From Saccharothrix sp. (GTDB lineage Bacteria; Actinomycetota; Actinomycetes; Mycobacteriales; Pseudonocardiaceae): a stretch of 64,000 nucleotides of DNA. The stretch lies in NCBI RefSeq assembly GCF_031180885.1, contig NZ_JAPSLK010000010.1, forward strand, positions 1 to 64,000. The letters are read 5' to 3'. Below the pieces are notes generated by a model. The model searched no databases. It was given only the letters and a program-made list of their open reading frames with translations, and was not told where the DNA came from. Positions 1-8,469 of this stretch are shown here, one piece after another (position 1 is the stretch's first letter; every line of letters starts with the position of its first letter). The translations under genes were made by a program, and so were the position numbers.

Positions 1-2
1 AC

Positions 3-125
3 ATCCGCGACTGGATCAAGGCCTGGAACGAGGACCCCAAGCCCTTCGTCTGGACCAAGGACGCGGACGAGATCCTCGACCGCCTCGCCTCATATCTTGA
101 TCGAATTCCCGGCGCAGGACACTAG
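3..125 (+). pseudogene. IS630-family transposase, C-terminal remnant
   Basis: The open frame entering from the left edge ends with WNEDPKPFVWTKDADEIL and a TAG stop. This is the usual C-terminal signature of actinobacterial IS630-family transposases (WN-x-P-PFVWTK-A-D-I). Only about 40 codons are inside the window, so I cannot say whether the gene is intact further left. The stop codon overlaps, on the other strand, the stop codon of the neighbouring methyltransferase. A second fragment of the same family and orientation lies at 4289-4468. Confidence 0.75.
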
Positions 126-1006
126 TCATGGCGGCTCGATTCACGCCTTCGCCGGTACCGCGGCAGCCGGGCGAGGAGCCTGAGGAGGTCGAAACGCTCG
201 GGATCGGCCATCAGCGGATTGCCGTCAGCGGCCCATTCCTTCAGCAGCATCAGGCTTCCCCGCGGACTCAGCCAGTACCGCGGCCTCAGGTAGTAGCTGA
301 CCGAGACGGTGTCGCAGTGCCGGATGTGGAAGCCGTGGTCGTGCACCAGTCGTCGCAACGACTCCGGCGAGAAGTGCCAGCGGTGGAAGTCGGGCTGCAA
401 CCCGTGCCACGACACACCATGCCGACGAGCACCGACCGAGGCGATGTTCGGCACCTCCAACGCCAACCACCCCCCAGGCACCAGAGCCCGCCGCGCAGCG
501 GCGAGAAACCCGTGCGGATCCTCCACGTGCTCCAGAACATGAAAAGCACATACCGCGTCCACCGCGAAACCCGCAGAATACGTCTCGAAAGTCCCCTGCC
601 GCACCGACACACCAAGACGATCCCGGGCAAAACCCACACAAACCCCCGAAGGCTCGACACCCTCCACCCGGATACCCGCCCGCTGCGCCTGCTCCAGGAA
701 GAACCCACCCGCCGAACCGGCCTCCACAACAGACCGCGGCCTCACCACCGACCACAACCACCGCAACCGCAACCTCGCCTCATGACGTCGCTGAGCGTGT
801 TCCTCGAAGTAGTTGCGATAACCGCCCTCGCGGAAATACGTTTCGTCGTAGAGGTCGGCGGCGGTCGGACCGGGAACGGGAGCTTGGACCGTCCACGTGA
901 AGCCGCAGGCCACGCAGCGCCGAAGCCGTCCGCCGAACACCGGCTCCGCACCGACCCGCTGCCGACAGAGCAGGCAGCGCACGGGTTCCTCGAACGCGGC
1001 ACTCAC
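122..1006 (-). CDS. SAM-dependent methyltransferase with N-terminal zinc ribbon
   Basis: A 294-residue class I methyltransferase. The start is GTG at 1006, sharing GTGA with the stop of the upstream flippase gene and preceded by AGGAGGATGCGTCG; longer upstream in-frame starts lie inside that gene. An N-terminal ribbon has two C-x2-C pairs (CLLC, CVAC) about residues 14-40, as in many methyltransferases of sugar and glycan pathways. Motif I reads VVEAGSAGGFFLE and a later motif FHVLEHVEDP, where H-x-L-E-H is typical of the Methyltransf_23 group. As the last gene of a flippase/sugar-transferase operon it probably methylates a sugar or lipid-linked glycan. That substrate is inferred from context only. 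Confidence 0.8.
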   Translation of the reverse strand: MSAAFEEPVRCLLCRQRVGAEPVFGGRLRRCVACGFTWTVQAPVPGPTAADLYDETYFREGGYRNYFEEHAQRRHEARLRLRWLWSVVRPRSVVEAGSAGGFFLEQAQRAGIRVEGVEPSGVCVGFARDRLGVSVRQGTFETYSAGFAVDAVCAFHVLEHVEDPHGFLAAARRALVPGGWLALEVPNIASVGARRHGVSWHGLQPDFHRWHFSPESLRRLVHDHGFHIRHCDTVSVSYYLRPRYWLSPRGSLMLLKEWAADGNPLMADPERFDLLRLLARLPRYRRRRESSRHD

Positions 1007-2574
1007 CGACGCATCCTCCTGATCGCGTGTAGTGCGGCACGAGGCGTTGGCCCGGATGCGGTCGTGGGCAGCCGGGTTCGACCGGGGAAGCGGAAGAAAC
1101 CCAGTGCCGCCAAGACGACAGCGGCGACCGACAACGTCAGACCACACCGGCACGCCACCGCCGCGCCCGCTGCGGCTCGGCCCGGTCCATCGGGCAGATC
1201 GGACCGCAGCAGCCAGGTGACGCCGCCGGCCACGACGGCAGCGACGACCGGCGGCCAGAACACCCGCACGACCGGCGCGATCGGCCGCCTGGAACTGCGG
1301 TGGAAGTGGAGGACGAAATATGCGGTGACCAACGACAGCGCCAGCGTTGTCGCCAGTGGCACGCCCATCGGCCCCATCAGGAGCATCAGCGGAATCGTGA
1401 GTGCCACGTTGAGCACCGCGGCGAGCACGGTGGACCGCGTCTCACGGCCCGGGCAGCCCTCCGCTCTCGTCAGCATCGCCGCGGCGCCGGCCGCCATGGT
1501 GACCGCGTATCCCGGGGCCAGCACCATGATCGTCGCCGCAGCGATCGGTGCCGGCCGGCCAAGCCACAGCCGTACCAGCGGATCGGCCGCGACCACCAGC
1601 GCTGCCGCACCGATAGCGGCGAACGCGGCCAGATACCGGGTCATCGCCACGTATAGCCGGTCCAATCGGTGTGTCTCCTCCGCACCGGCCATGGTCGCCG
1701 CAGCGGGGAAGAAGGCGGTCAACACGAACGACGGCAGCATCCGCAGTGTGTTCACCAACCGGCTCCCGATATCGAATTCGGCGACCGTGCGCAGGTCGAA
1801 GAAACCACCGAGCACAAGTCGGTCCGCTTGGTTGTTGACCACAGCGCCCGCGTTCGACGCCTGGACTCGAATGCCGAAACTCGCCACCGCGGTGAGATCA
1901 GACCACCGGACCTCACCGAGCCGGGGCGACAGCTCGGGGACACACCGGCGGGCAGCACCGACCAACAGCGCCGACCGCACCACGCTGGTTGCGGCAACCG
2001 ACGCGCCGAGCCATACCAACCCGCCACCCCGCAACGCGGCCAGCACGGTCAAACCCGTGCCCAACACCGCGGTCACCCCTATGATCACGCCCACCGGCCC
2101 GTAGTGTTGCCGGCCTTCCAGCACGGCCCGCCACGGCATCGACGTGCTGTCGACCAGAAGACCGAGCAACATCAGCGACACCGCACCGAATGCCTCATCG
2201 GCCAGCCTGCCCAGTTCGAACACCCACGCCACCCCGGACCAGCAGACGGCGGTCGCCGCCAGCGCCAGCGCACCGACGCCGGCGCCACCGAGCCACCCGA
2301 GGGCGAGCACGGCGCGGGCACGCCGGTGGTCACCGCCGCCGGCTGTCAAGGCGACCTCGCGGACCTGCACGGCGCCCAGCCCCATGTCCGCCAGTGCCAC
2401 CACAGCGACCAGGCCGGTCAGCACCGCCCACACGCCGTATGCCTGCTCGCCGAGTCGGTCGTAGACGACCGGCACCGACACCAGGCTCGTCACGGCCGTG
2501 ACCGCGGTTCCCGCGAACAGGAACCCGCTGTTTCGAACCACTCGCCCCAACGGTTGCGCCACCGGCCTAGTCAC
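1003..2574 (-). CDS. Polysaccharide flippase (Wzx/MurJ-like, MOP superfamily)
   Basis: A 523-residue integral membrane protein with a dozen or more hydrophobic segments spread over its length. The N-terminus (NSGFLFAGTAVTAVTSLVSV) and the PVVYDRLGEQAYGVWAVLTG stretch are typical of oligosaccharide flippases of the polysaccharide biosynthesis family. It would move a lipid-linked glycan across the cytoplasmic membrane. It overlaps the upstream sugar transferase by 8 bp and the downstream methyltransferase by 4 bp, so the three genes are almost certainly translated as one operon. There is no glycosyltransferase or polymerase next to it, so the glycan must be completed by genes elsewhere. Confidence 0.85.
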   Translation of the reverse strand: MTRPVAQPLGRVVRNSGFLFAGTAVTAVTSLVSVPVVYDRLGEQAYGVWAVLTGLVAVVALADMGLGAVQVREVALTAGGGDHRRARAVLALGWLGGAGVGALALAATAVCWSGVAWVFELGRLADEAFGAVSLMLLGLLVDSTSMPWRAVLEGRQHYGPVGVIIGVTAVLGTGLTVLAALRGGGLVWLGASVAATSVVRSALLVGAARRCVPELSPRLGEVRWSDLTAVASFGIRVQASNAGAVVNNQADRLVLGGFFDLRTVAEFDIGSRLVNTLRMLPSFVLTAFFPAAATMAGAEETHRLDRLYVAMTRYLAAFAAIGAAALVVAADPLVRLWLGRPAPIAAATIMVLAPGYAVTMAAGAAAMLTRAEGCPGRETRSTVLAAVLNVALTIPLMLLMGPMGVPLATTLALSLVTAYFVLHFHRSSRRPIAPVVRVFWPPVVAAVVAGGVTWLLRSDLPDGPGRAAAGAAVACRCGLTLSVAAVVLAALGFFRFPGRTRLPTTASGPTPRAALHAIRRMRR

Positions 2575-3538
2575 GAGGGAACCCCCGCATCAGATCACCG
2601 ACGGTGAGGGCGAGCAAGGTGAGGTCCATGCGCAACGACCGGCTGCTGACGTAGAGCAGGTCGCACCGCAGCTTGTCGTCCACTGCGGCCGTGTAGCCGT
2701 TGGTGAGCTGCGCGATGCCGGTGATGCCGGGGCACAGCAGATGACGGAGGTCGTACAGCGGCAGGCGTCGGCGAAATCCGGACACGAACTCCGGGCGTTC
2801 GGGCCGTGGCCCGACCAAGCTCATCTCGCCACGCAGGACATTCCACAACTGCGGGAGTTCGTCGAGGTGGTACCGCCGCAGCACCCGACCGATCGACGTG
2901 ATCCCGGGGGCATCAGGGCGTGTCAGCGTCGGGCCGGTGGCCCGCTCCACGCCCACGCGCATGGTACGGATCTTGACCAAGCGGAACAGGCGCCCACCTC
3001 GGCCCACACGGGTCTGGAAGTACAGCGGCGGACCATCCCAGCACACAGCCGCGCACAGCACGAGCACCAGCGGCATCAGTACGGGCGCGCTGAGCAGGAC
3101 CAGTAGGACGTCGACGGCGCGCTTGGCCCGCATCCCCGTACGCTGGTGCGGCCACCGCAAGCGCAGCCAAGGCAATCCTCCCAGTCGACGCGGACGCGCG
3201 GAACCGAGCAACCCGTAGCCGGGGTGCGCCAACACCAGGACATCCACGCGATGCGCCGCGCACAGCCGTACGAGGCGGAAGTCCAGATTCTCCAGCGGGG
3301 CCTTCACGAGCACCACCGCGGGCCGACCGACTGCGATCACCGCGCGGAGCTGGGACAGGTCCCGTTGCAGCGGCAGCCGCGCGAGGACATGCAGCTCCTC
3401 AGCCAAGCGATCGCTCACGGGTCCTCGCCGGACGTCCTCGATGACCACCGCCCGCCGACGCTCGGAAGCCGACGCCTGGACGGCCTGAGTGCGCCGAACG
3501 TCGTCGTCGACGATCGCCGCAGGTATTTCCGTCGTCAT
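2567..3538 (-). CDS. Undecaprenyl-phosphate sugar-1-phosphate transferase
   Basis: A 323-residue member of the bacterial sugar transferase family (WcaJ/WbaP C-terminal type). Residues about 130-323 hold the catalytic part: a membrane-entering helix after KRAVDVLLVLLSAPVLMPLV, then YFQTRVGRGGRLFRLVKIRT, the HLDELPQLWNVLRGEMSLVG stretch with the conserved DE-Q-N-G-S-GPRP pattern, and PGITGIAQ. The N-terminal 120 residues lack the multispan region of long members and look like a short nucleotide-binding-like fold. It should start glycan assembly by loading a sugar phosphate on undecaprenyl phosphate. ATG at 3538 follows GGAGGCACACAG. First gene of the three-gene operon running to 122. Confidence 0.88.
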   Translation of the reverse strand: MTTEIPAAIVDDDVRRTQAVQASASERRRAVVIEDVRRGPVSDRLAEELHVLARLPLQRDLSQLRAVIAVGRPAVVLVKAPLENLDFRLVRLCAAHRVDVLVLAHPGYGLLGSARPRRLGGLPWLRLRWPHQRTGMRAKRAVDVLLVLLSAPVLMPLVLVLCAAVCWDGPPLYFQTRVGRGGRLFRLVKIRTMRVGVERATGPTLTRPDAPGITSIGRVLRRYHLDELPQLWNVLRGEMSLVGPRPERPEFVSGFRRRLPLYDLRHLLCPGITGIAQLTNGYTAAVDDKLRCDLLYVSSRSLRMDLTLLALTVGDLMRGFPRD

Positions 3539-4288
3539 CTGTGTGCCTCCGAAGGACGTCCACCACTTCGGTCACGATCCACAGGCTGTCACGCTCAGCG
3601 GTCGGAAAAGGCCCGGTCTCGCCGGTGATATTGCGGACCGTGACGAAGCCTGGTCTTCTCGACCCTGCTCGTGATCACCCGGAAATCGGGTTGAGGGACG
3701 TCGACCCAGGCAATAGGCATCCCTTCATCTCGTCGATGCGACCACCGGCGAAAGCCCACGCCACACCTGCCCTGACCGCGTCGGACGGTCGTCGCGTGGA
3801 AGGAGGAGGGAGCGGCACCGGAGGTCGTCCGGGCGGCCTGCGGTGCCGCCCACCTGGGCGGTGGTGAGCGGGAACGACGACGGCGGCGCGTCGGGCGCAG
3901 GGGCCGACGCAGCCGCCGCCGGGATGAGAGGAATGGCTGTCACGCCACCACTGTGACCAGTGCGACGCGCTCGTTCCATTGAACTCGGCGGTAATTACCG
4001 CTTCCAGCGATCCCAAAATGAGGGATGACTCAGGGTCCGGAGATCGACATCGCATCCCGTTCAAGTGGCATTTGGCCTGCGCATCAACACCCGAACGGCA
4101 CTCGCCCCGAGTGCGATGTGCCACAGCGTCAGCGGCCGGAGACCGGGGGGCCGCTGCTTACCCCGCTGCCCGCCTGCCCATTGGCCTACGCCGAGATCAT
4201 TCACCGGCGACTCGGCTTCGCAATCCATGCCTGGCCGGTAGTGCGCCGGCCAGGCACCGGGCCGCCGTCACCGTCCTCCTCGAGGCGG
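3539..4288. other. Intergenic region without a recognisable gene
   Basis: About 750 bp separate the sugar transferase from the second IS630 fragment. Open frames here are short, proline- and arginine-rich and lack family motifs. The promoter of the glycan operon should lie in the part nearest 3539, but I see no convincing -35/-10 pair. The rest is probably decayed mobile-element DNA. Confidence 0.5.
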
Positions 4289-4468
4289 TCGCTCCGCCGC
4301 AGCGCCCACCGCGGCGTCGCCGGACTCGAAGCCGATGCCGAGCAGTGGATCGACGCCTGGAACGACCATCCCAAGCCGTTCGTCTGGACCAAGACCGCCG
4401 ACGACATCTTCGACAACCTCGCCCGATACCGCCATCGAATCAACAACTCACGACCCGGTAATGCGTAA
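4289..4468 (+). pseudogene. IS630-family transposase, C-terminal remnant
   Basis: The last 60 codons before the stop read LRRSAHRGVAGLEAD, then WIDAWNDHPKPFVWTKTADD. This is the conserved end of IS630 transposases, so the fragment lacks the DDE core. It is similar to the remnant at 3-125 and in the same orientation; together they bracket the glycan operon. It ends about 50 bp before an IS982 fragment and the cut end of lanB. Confidence 0.75.
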
Positions 4469-4515
4469 GTCGAGGCGGTAGTCGGAGACGGATGAAGGGT
4501 GTTCAAGATCAGTTT

Positions 4516-4585
4516 GTGACGACCGACCTGAATACCCTTCTGACCACACTCAACGTCATGATCGACGACCGCTTGGCCGACAGGC
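4516..4585 (+). pseudogene. IS982-family transposase, N-terminal remnant
   Basis: From GTG 4516 (or ATG 4492) the frame reads VTTDLNTLLTTLNVMIDD, very close to the usual beginning of actinobacterial IS982 transposases (T-x-LDTLLTALYVKIDD). Similarity ends after about 25 codons, exactly where the opposite strand begins to encode the lanB fragment. This looks like the junction left by an insertion followed by deletion of most of the element and of the lanB 3' end. Confidence 0.6.
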
Positions 4586-6691
4586 CCGCTTCGCGCGCAG
4601 CTCCAGGCGGCCACCGCGGGCCAGACGTGCGCGCAACAGCATCCGGTGCGCACGGTGCCGGAGATCGATCGGCTGAACGCGGTCGTGGTCGACGACGGCG
4701 ACGTGGTCAGGAACCCTCCAGCGCGCCAGCCATGTCGACAGCTCGGAGTCCCACCGGCCCCAGTCGAAATCGCGGGTGGGCAGCTGCTCTGCTGTGATCT
4801 GCCAGCGAGCCGGAGACAGGATGGTGCGGCGGTAGCGGACGCGCGGCAGGTAGGGCAGCGTGCTGGCCGCGCCGAACGCGAAGGTGCCGTAGGTCGGGAA
4901 GCACGCGTTGGCGACTTCGGACAGGAACCGGGCCGGCGGCGCGGTGTGGTTGGCGGCCTCCAGCGCGCTGGCGACGTACGGGATGACCCGCCTGCCGGTG
5001 GAAATCTGGATCAGGTGCAGGTCCGGGCCGTCGGCGGTCACCGCGAGATCAGCCAGGTCGATCACGTCCGGACCGGGCGTACGGTGCTCGGCGATCGGGA
5101 TCACGGCCGGGGCGAGCATGCTCGTGCGGGCGACGTTCTCGCTGCGCCGCCAGCGGGGGGCGAAGGACAGCTGCGCTGTGACGGTGTCCGATCCGGGGGC
5201 CTCGAAGGTTCGGCGGATCTCGGCGACGTCGGCCTCGGGAAGAAGGTGAGCCGTCCGTCCGGCCATGCTGCTGGCCGGACGGGGGGTGCCGGTCAGCTCC
5301 AGCACGAACCTTCCGGCCGACACGTCCTCCGGACTGCCGGCGCGGATGGTGAAGGCCACCTCGGTGCGTGCCGGCAACCGCTGGGGGTCGAGGGGTGCGC
5401 TGGCCAGGTGTTCGACGAGGTCGGTGGTGAGGACGATCTCGCCGCCGGTCATGGTCGCCTGCTGGACCAGGGCCAGCAGCTTGTCGTCGCGCTCGGACAG
5501 CTGCCGGGGCCCGCGTTCGCGTCCGGAACCGATGTAGCCGGCCGGTAGCCCCAGCCCGCTGTCGGCGACCAGGTCCAGGACCGGGACCAGCGCGCCGGTG
5601 CCGTACCTGGCTCGGAACGCGGTCTGGTACTCACGCCAGGCCGGGAACCCACCCAGGTGAGGCGATAATCGGTACAACACGTCCACCGCGTCCCGGGCCT
5701 CGCGCGCCACCGCCTCGGGTAACACCGCCTCGCAATCGGCGACCGTGTCGACCAGCAGCGGCGTACGCTGCGCCGGGGTGATCGCCGTCATCCGGTCGGC
5801 CACCCCAGGGGGCACGGCCGCGACCAGACCGCCGGTCAATGCGTCGCGGATCCCGTACAGCTCGACGACCAGCTCCGCGATCTCCGGGATGTCCTCGGCG
5901 TCGGCGGCGTGCAGCACGCCGCACACCGCGTCGAGCGCGTCGGGTTCCGTCATCGGGATGTGCAGCGCGGTAATCAGGAACTGCTGATCGACCAGGCCGT
6001 GCAGGACGGTGCCGATCTGCGCGAAGGTGGCCGTCGGGAACATGTCCGCCAACTGCCGCCGGAGGTCACCGAAGACGATCGGCGCGGTGGCGGCCCTCAG
6101 CGCCGCGATCGCGGGACGCGTGGCGCGCACCGAGACCTCGGTGAGCGCTTCGGCGCTCGGGGTGTCATTGGGCGGCAGACCGGGCACGACCAGTCGCCCG
6201 CCGCGCATGGAGGTCGCGTTGTTCGTGACCACCGGCAGCCCTTCCAGCAGCTCCCGGCAGCGGTGCAGCCCTGCGGTCACGTCAGCGATCCAGCCGCTGT
6301 CCGCGCGGACCGACAGGCGGTGCCCGGTCCCGGTCCGAACCTTGTCCTGGCTGCCTATACTGACGGTCCCGATGCCAGCGAGCGGCCCCAGTGGCGTCGG
6401 GCGTCGCTGCCAGCGCAGCAAGTAGGCCGCCAGCGCGGTGGCAGCGCGGCGGACTCGCGAGGCGTCGGGGTGAGGGGCGGCGAGGATGGCGTCGATTTGG
6501 CGGCACAGCGCCGGGCTGACAGCGGAGAGGGCCCTGCGGATGTCGCCGCGGTCCCACACCCGCGTCATCCACGCCGACGCTGACACAGCGTCGGACAGGT
6601 CGAGGTCATCCGGCACGTCGAGGCCGCAGGGGTCGGTACTGACCCGCAGCAGGCCTACGCCGCCCCACTGCCACCCTGCTGCCAACCCCAC
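4556..6691 (-). CDS. lanB: Lantibiotic dehydratase LanB, truncated (lacks elimination domain)
   Basis: A 711-residue protein matching the N-terminal glutamylation part of class I LanB enzymes of FxLD clusters, which activate Ser/Thr of the precursor using glutamyl-tRNA. The start is taken as GTG 6691 after AAGGGGACGATC. The family-like sequence starts at GLLRVSTDPCGLDVP and continues through PLGPLAGIGTV, LSPHLGGFPAWREYQ, TLPYLPRVRYRRTILSPARW and HRMLLRARLARGGRLELR. It then stops after twelve unrelated residues. Full-length relatives are about 1000 residues, with a C-terminal SpaB_C-type elimination domain of roughly 300 residues that is missing here. The cut coincides with IS982/IS630 debris. 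Without elimination the enzyme should not form dehydroamino acids, so the locus is probably dead or depends on a separate protein. Confidence 0.82.
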   Translation of the reverse strand: MGLAAGWQWGGVGLLRVSTDPCGLDVPDDLDLSDAVSASAWMTRVWDRGDIRRALSAVSPALCRQIDAILAAPHPDASRVRRAATALAAYLLRWQRRPTPLGPLAGIGTVSIGSQDKVRTGTGHRLSVRADSGWIADVTAGLHRCRELLEGLPVVTNNATSMRGGRLVVPGLPPNDTPSAEALTEVSVRATRPAIAALRAATAPIVFGDLRRQLADMFPTATFAQIGTVLHGLVDQQFLITALHIPMTEPDALDAVCGVLHAADAEDIPEIAELVVELYGIRDALTGGLVAAVPPGVADRMTAITPAQRTPLLVDTVADCEAVLPEAVAREARDAVDVLYRLSPHLGGFPAWREYQTAFRARYGTGALVPVLDLVADSGLGLPAGYIGSGRERGPRQLSERDDKLLALVQQATMTGGEIVLTTDLVEHLASAPLDPQRLPARTEVAFTIRAGSPEDVSAGRFVLELTGTPRPASSMAGRTAHLLPEADVAEIRRTFEAPGSDTVTAQLSFAPRWRRSENVARTSMLAPAVIPIAEHRTPGPDVIDLADLAVTADGPDLHLIQISTGRRVIPYVASALEAANHTAPPARFLSEVANACFPTYGTFAFGAASTLPYLPRVRYRRTILSPARWQITAEQLPTRDFDWGRWDSELSTWLARWRVPDHVAVVDHDRVQPIDLRHRAHRMLLRARLARGGRLELRAKRACRPSGRRS

Positions 6692-6724
6692 GATCGTCCC
6701 CTTGATCCGATGTCGACCGCACTG

Positions 6725-6762
6725 CCTCCCGGCCGTCGCGGCACACCGCGACGGCCGGGAGG
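6725..6762 (-). terminator. Perfect 17-bp hairpin between lanA and lanB
   Basis: Inverted arms 6725-6741 and 6746-6762 pair perfectly over 17 bp around a 4-nt loop, starting 8 nt after the lanA stop on the minus strand. No T-tract follows. Such hairpins after RiPP precursor genes commonly act as partial terminators or RNA-stabilising elements that raise precursor over enzyme expression; that role is inferred here. Confidence 0.7.
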
Positions 6763-6770
6763 GGTGCAGA

Positions 6771-6977
6771 TCAGAACTGGTTGTTGTTCTGCGAGGTGCA
6801 CGCGCTCGCGCCGTTGGCGCAGGTGATGCCGCACCCGTCGTCGGTGGGGCAGTTGCCGCTGTGCGGCACCGCCTGGTGCGAGAGCACCGGGCGGATGTCC
6901 AGCTCGAACTCGTCCTCGCCCGGCACCTCCAGCAGCGCTGTCGCACCGCCGGACGGCTCGATCGCTACTACGGTCAC
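6771..6977 (-). CDS. lanA: FxLD-family class I lanthipeptide precursor
   Basis: A 68-residue peptide with GTG start at 6977 after GAGGAGAACC. The leader has an acidic stretch and the class-defining F-x-L-D motif as FELDIRP at residues 24-30. The core region is rich in Gly/Asn with four cysteines (C43, C49, C53, C60) and Ser/Thr at 40, 45, 52, 58, 61 and 62, enough for several lanthionine rings. The Asp-Asp-Gly at 46-48 is a plausible target for the neighbouring isoaspartyl-type methyltransferase. It ends in NNNQF. The gene lies 9 bp behind the methyltransferase gene and ahead of lanB. The class is clear from motif and context; ring pattern and activity are unknown. Confidence 0.92.
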   Translation of the reverse strand: MTVVAIEPSGGATALLEVPGEDEFELDIRPVLSHQAVPHSGNCPTDDGCGITCANGASACTSQNNNQF

Positions 6978-6986
6978 GGTTCTCCT

Positions 6987-8252
6987 CTACTGGTGATTGG
7001 GGTGATGCAGGACGTCGTGGCCGGCCGTGTTCCCGGGTCGTGGCCACGAGATCAGGACCCGGCTGTGGCGCTTGCCGACGACGAAGTCCGCCGCGGGCAG
7101 CTGCTCGTCCGGGGTCGCCGTCGGGTAGACGAGGTACTGCGGCCCCGGGCCGCCGCGGTGGTCACGGTCCCAGATCCGGAGCTGCTCGGCGACGACCTCG
7201 GCCAGAGCAGTGGGGTTCGGGCCGTAGGCGTGGACCTCCAGCGTGAGGTCGTCCCCGCCGAGCCGGCGGGAGGCCACGTACGCCAGGTTGGCACCGTCGA
7301 CGGCCGCCATCCCGGTGTGGATACCGCCCAGCGGCCGGGGGGATGCCTCGTTCGCGTCGCGGTCGACCATGATGCGACAGAAGCCGGGAACCGTGGTGGC
7401 CAGCCACATCTGCATGGTCGCCCACGGCTCCCCAAGGCGAAGCCCGGCACCGCTGTCCACCACCAGCGGCTCGTACTCCAGGACACCGTCCAGCCGTGAC
7501 AGGTCGGCCGGGGGCTGTTCGTCGAAGACCAGCCTGACCGCGCCGTCGCGCAGCACCAGCTCGGTGCTGTCGTGGGCGCCGGCGCCCTGCATCGGCACGA
7601 ACCCGAACAGCCGGGCCGACTCGCTGACCAGCCGATCACCCTCGCGCACCAGGGCCACGGTGCGCATCAGCCCCATGACCTTCAGCGGAACCACGAGCAG
7701 ACCGCCGTCCACGAGCTGGTCGATCCAGGCCGGCGGCACGTCCCACGACCCCACGGTGACCAGGATCCGGTCGTAGGGCGCGTGGTCCGGCACGCCGTAC
7801 TCGGCGTCGGCCAGCACCACGGTGACCCGCGAGTACCCGGCCTGGTCGAGGAACCGGGAGGTCCGGTCGGTCACGAACTTGTCGATGTCGACGGTCGTCA
7901 CCCGACCGGTCGGCCCGACCATCTCGGAGAGGTAGGCGGCGTTCATCCCGCCGGAGCCGATCTCCAGCACCTTCATCCCCGGCTCGATCCGCGCCTGCTC
8001 CAGCATGTGCGCCTGCGCGTCCGGCGCGGACAGCGAACTCAACGCCCGCCCGTTGTCGTCCCTCTTCGTCACCAGCCCGTTCCACGGCTCGTAGACCGCG
8101 TCGAGATCGGCCTCCGGGGCGAAGATCTCACGCGGAACCGCTCGCATCACGGCCTCGACACGGGCGGAGAGGATCGTGCCCGCCTCCTTGAGCACATCGA
8201 CGGTCTGGTTGCGCAGCTGGGTAGCCCGCTCACCCGGCGTCGTTCCAGTCAC
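6987..8252 (-). CDS. FxLD-system methyltransferase (LanS-type, PCMT-like)
   Basis: A 421-residue protein of the protein-L-isoaspartate methyltransferase fold used in class I lanthipeptide clusters. GTG at 8252 follows AAGGAGACTCC. Visible features are VPREIFAPEADLDAVY near the N-terminus, ISAS-like SSLSAPDAQAHMLEQ, motif I VLEIGSGGMNAAYLSE, and VTTVDIDKF, then a C-terminal half specific to the peptide-modifying subfamily. By analogy with OlvS_A-type enzymes it would methylate an Asp of the modified core, leading to succinimide/isoaspartate. First gene of the operon methyltransferase-lanA-lanB. No LanC cyclase, transporter or protease is seen nearby. Confidence 0.88.
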   Translation of the reverse strand: MTGTTPGERATQLRNQTVDVLKEAGTILSARVEAVMRAVPREIFAPEADLDAVYEPWNGLVTKRDDNGRALSSLSAPDAQAHMLEQARIEPGMKVLEIGSGGMNAAYLSEMVGPTGRVTTVDIDKFVTDRTSRFLDQAGYSRVTVVLADAEYGVPDHAPYDRILVTVGSWDVPPAWIDQLVDGGLLVVPLKVMGLMRTVALVREGDRLVSESARLFGFVPMQGAGAHDSTELVLRDGAVRLVFDEQPPADLSRLDGVLEYEPLVVDSGAGLRLGEPWATMQMWLATTVPGFCRIMVDRDANEASPRPLGGIHTGMAAVDGANLAYVASRRLGGDDLTLEVHAYGPNPTALAEVVAEQLRIWDRDHRGGPGPQYLVYPTATPDEQLPAADFVVGKRHSRVLISWPRPGNTAGHDVLHHPNHQ

Positions 8253-8469
8253 GGAGTCTCCTTAAACGGTCATGCTTCATGGTGGTGTTGCTGCTGACCT
8301 CGCCGAGCCAGCGGACCGAAGTGTCGGAGGCGGCGGGCGTTCCAGGCGCTGCTGCGGCAGGGAGGCGTGGTCAAGGGTGCGTTGTCATGTGGTTGTCGGG
8401 TGGTGCTGCTGAACGGGTCCGTGAGCGGAGGCGAGTAGACATCGGACCCAACTTTTCTGAACTTGATTT
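8253..8469. other. Upstream region of the lanthipeptide operon
   Basis: This gap should hold the promoter of the methyltransferase-lanA-lanB operon, reading left. A 67-codon frame (8473 to 8270, minus strand) begins MKIKFRKVGSDVYSPPL and ends 17 bp before the methyltransferase start. It has one cysteine, a low-complexity Arg/His tail and no family motif. I treat it as unproven rather than as a second precursor. Confidence 0.4.

Noticed and set aside
6692-6946. Extended LanB starting at 6946
   Set aside because: The extra 85 codons overlap the precursor gene in another frame and are low-complexity Arg/Thr; GTG 6691 has a ribosome site and family-like sequence follows.
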